Of a stretch of 6,184 bases of DNA, positions 5,364-6,184 are shown in pieces; the first letter of the stretch is position 1, and each line of letters opens with the position of its first letter. Position numbers and translations under genes: made by a program. The notes beneath the pieces are model-generated. The model ran no database searches. It was not told where the DNA came from and saw only the letters and a program-made list of their open reading frames with translations. Source of the stretch: an uncultured Bacilli bacterium (lineage in GTDB: Bacteria > Bacillota_I > Bacilli_A > RF39 > UBA660); assembly GCA_947631525.1 (NCBI GenBank), contig CANRLQ010000059.1, forward strand, positions 1 through 6,184, read 5' to 3'.

Positions 5364-6184
5364 TTAATCATTATAATTTAATAAATTATATTTTTCATCG
5401 AAAAACATAAATATTGCTTTAATAGCTCCAATAATAGGAGTTGATATTGCCATTCCAATTATACCAAAGAAATGACCAAATATAAGAAGACCTAATATAA
5501 TTGTTACAGGATGCAATTTAGTTGTTTTACTCATTATAAGTGGTTGAATAAAATTACCTTCTAAAAATTGAATTATAAATATAGATAAAAGAACTAATAT
5601 TCCAATTGTTGAATTTTGAGAAAATGCAACGATAACAGCTGGAATTCCTCCAATATATGGGCCTGCATAAGGAATAACATTTGTAATTCCACAAAATAAT
5701 CCAAATAATAATGGTGCTTTTAAACCTATAATAGCAAAACATATTGAACTAATTACAAAGATAATTAAACAATCTAAACATGCTCCATTAATAAATCTTC
5801 TAAATGAAGTATTTACTTCGTTAAATATATCTCGTGTATCATTTTGCATTTTTTTAGGAAATAAAGTTATAACAGAATCACTTACATTATTAAAATTAAT
5901 AAGTAAGAAAAATCCTATTATTAATCCTATTACAAAATTACCTACTCCTGAAAATAAAGATTTTAAAACAGCTAATGCTTTATCAGGTAAGGACAATGTT
6001 AAATCATTACCAATTGTTTTTACTGTTTCAAATATATTATTTTTAATAGTAACAGCATCAAATCTTTCGATATTATTTAGTTTATCAAATATTTGATCAA
6101 CAAAATTTATAACACTATCAGACACCGATGGTATTATTTTAGCAAAATCATTTATTTGATCAAATAATACTGGTATTAATGAGC
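5364..6184 (-). CDS. AI-2E/PerM-family membrane transporter, C-terminal part (runs off right edge)
   Basis: 272 codons are visible; the frame stays open to the window edge, so the N-terminus (roughly 80-110 residues by family length) is outside. The first GTG inside the window (6125) is internal, because in-frame coding upstream of it reads SLIPVLFDQINDFAKIIPS, a family-like segment. About five or more hydrophobic helices follow. Family landmarks are GLKAPLLFGLFCGITNVIPY followed by AGPYIGGIPA (roughly 5635-5730), QFLEGNFIQP followed by LIMSKTTKLHP (about 5510-5570), and FGIIGMAISTPIIGAI (about 5420-5460). Members export small molecules or ions: autoinducer-2 for TqsA, and Na+/H+ exchange has been reported for some. 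The substrate here cannot be told. The B. subtilis homologue yrrI lies directly upstream of alaS, matching the position here except for two inserted kinase genes. The stop TAA is immediately before the T-box leader. Confidence 0.93.
   Translation of the reverse strand, partial: SLIPVLFDQINDFAKIIPSVSDSVINFVDQIFDKLNNIERFDAVTIKNNIFETVKTIGNDLTLSLPDKALAVLKSLFSGVGNFVIGLIIGFFLLINFNNVSDSVITLFPKKMQNDTRDIFNEVNTSFRRFINGACLDCLIIFVISSICFAIIGLKAPLLFGLFCGITNVIPYAGPYIGGIPAVIVAFSQNSTIGILVLLSIFIIQFLEGNFIQPLIMSKTTKLHPVTIILGLLIFGHFFGIIGMAISTPIIGAIKAIFMFFDEKYNLLNYND
5370..5375 (-). promoter_or_regulatory. Candidate -10 box for the T-box operon
   Basis: TATAAT at 5375-5370 lies in the final codons of the AI-2E permease gene, about 7 nt before the expected 5' end of stem I (near 5362). 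That spacing is right for a promoter dedicated to the T-box leader. A second TATAAT occurs at 5390-5385. No convincing -35 is seen for either, and TAT-AAT is also ordinary coding for Tyr-Asn here, so confidence is moderate. Confidence 0.4.

Noticed and set aside
5554..5742. Minus-strand 62-codon frame inside the AI-2E permease
   Set aside because: It is an out-of-frame shadow of the transporter's conserved region, without its own SD.
6123..6125. GTG at 6125 as the start of the AI-2E permease
   Set aside because: The frame continues open to the window edge with family-like residues, there is no SD, and the family needs more N-terminal helices.

Overview
The window is a very A+T-rich stretch of a low-GC Firmicutes-type chromosome, most likely an uncultured Bacilli/Mollicutes-related bacterium. 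This rests on the AT-rich composition, strong AGGAG-type ribosome binding sites, a Bacilli-style MurC N-terminus, and a T-box riboswitch. MurC implies a peptidoglycan wall. Trp is read from TGG inside intact frames, which fits the standard bacterial code rather than the Mycoplasma code. All real genes lie on the minus strand, so transcription runs from the right edge (6184) to the left edge (1).

Right part (6184 to 5364): the C-terminal two thirds or more of an AI-2E/PerM-family membrane protein, running off the right edge. Its stop is followed almost at once by an alanine T-box leader (about 5363 to 5175). The stem I, GCU specifier, T-box sequence, antiterminator and competing terminator can all be read directly.

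Middle (5095 to 2151): three tightly packed genes under that T-box. They are a phage-type deoxynucleoside monophosphate kinase-like protein with an unusual P-loop, cytidylate kinase (cmk, overlapping the previous gene by 8 nt), and alanyl-tRNA synthetase (alaS, 1 nt after cmk). The AlaRS is a natural short form of 581 residues. It keeps the catalytic, tRNA-recognition and editing-site modules but lacks the beta-barrel insert before the editing core and the whole C-terminal C-Ala region. A hairpin plus T-run overlaps the alaS stop.

Left part (1998 to 1): a single-pass membrane protein of unknown function (205 aa) with its own extended -10 promoter candidate, an AT-rich terminator-like hairpin, a dGTPase-like HD-domain dNTP triphosphohydrolase (380 aa), and the first 49 codons of murC running off the left edge.

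The themes are alanine charging and nucleotide supply. Uncharged tRNA-Ala should switch on not only alaS but also two nucleotide kinases placed between the T-box and alaS. An AI-2E permease directly upstream of alaS is also seen in Bacillus subtilis (yrrI-alaS), so the two kinases look inserted into an old neighbourhood. The most notable items are the short AlaRS and this mixed T-box operon.
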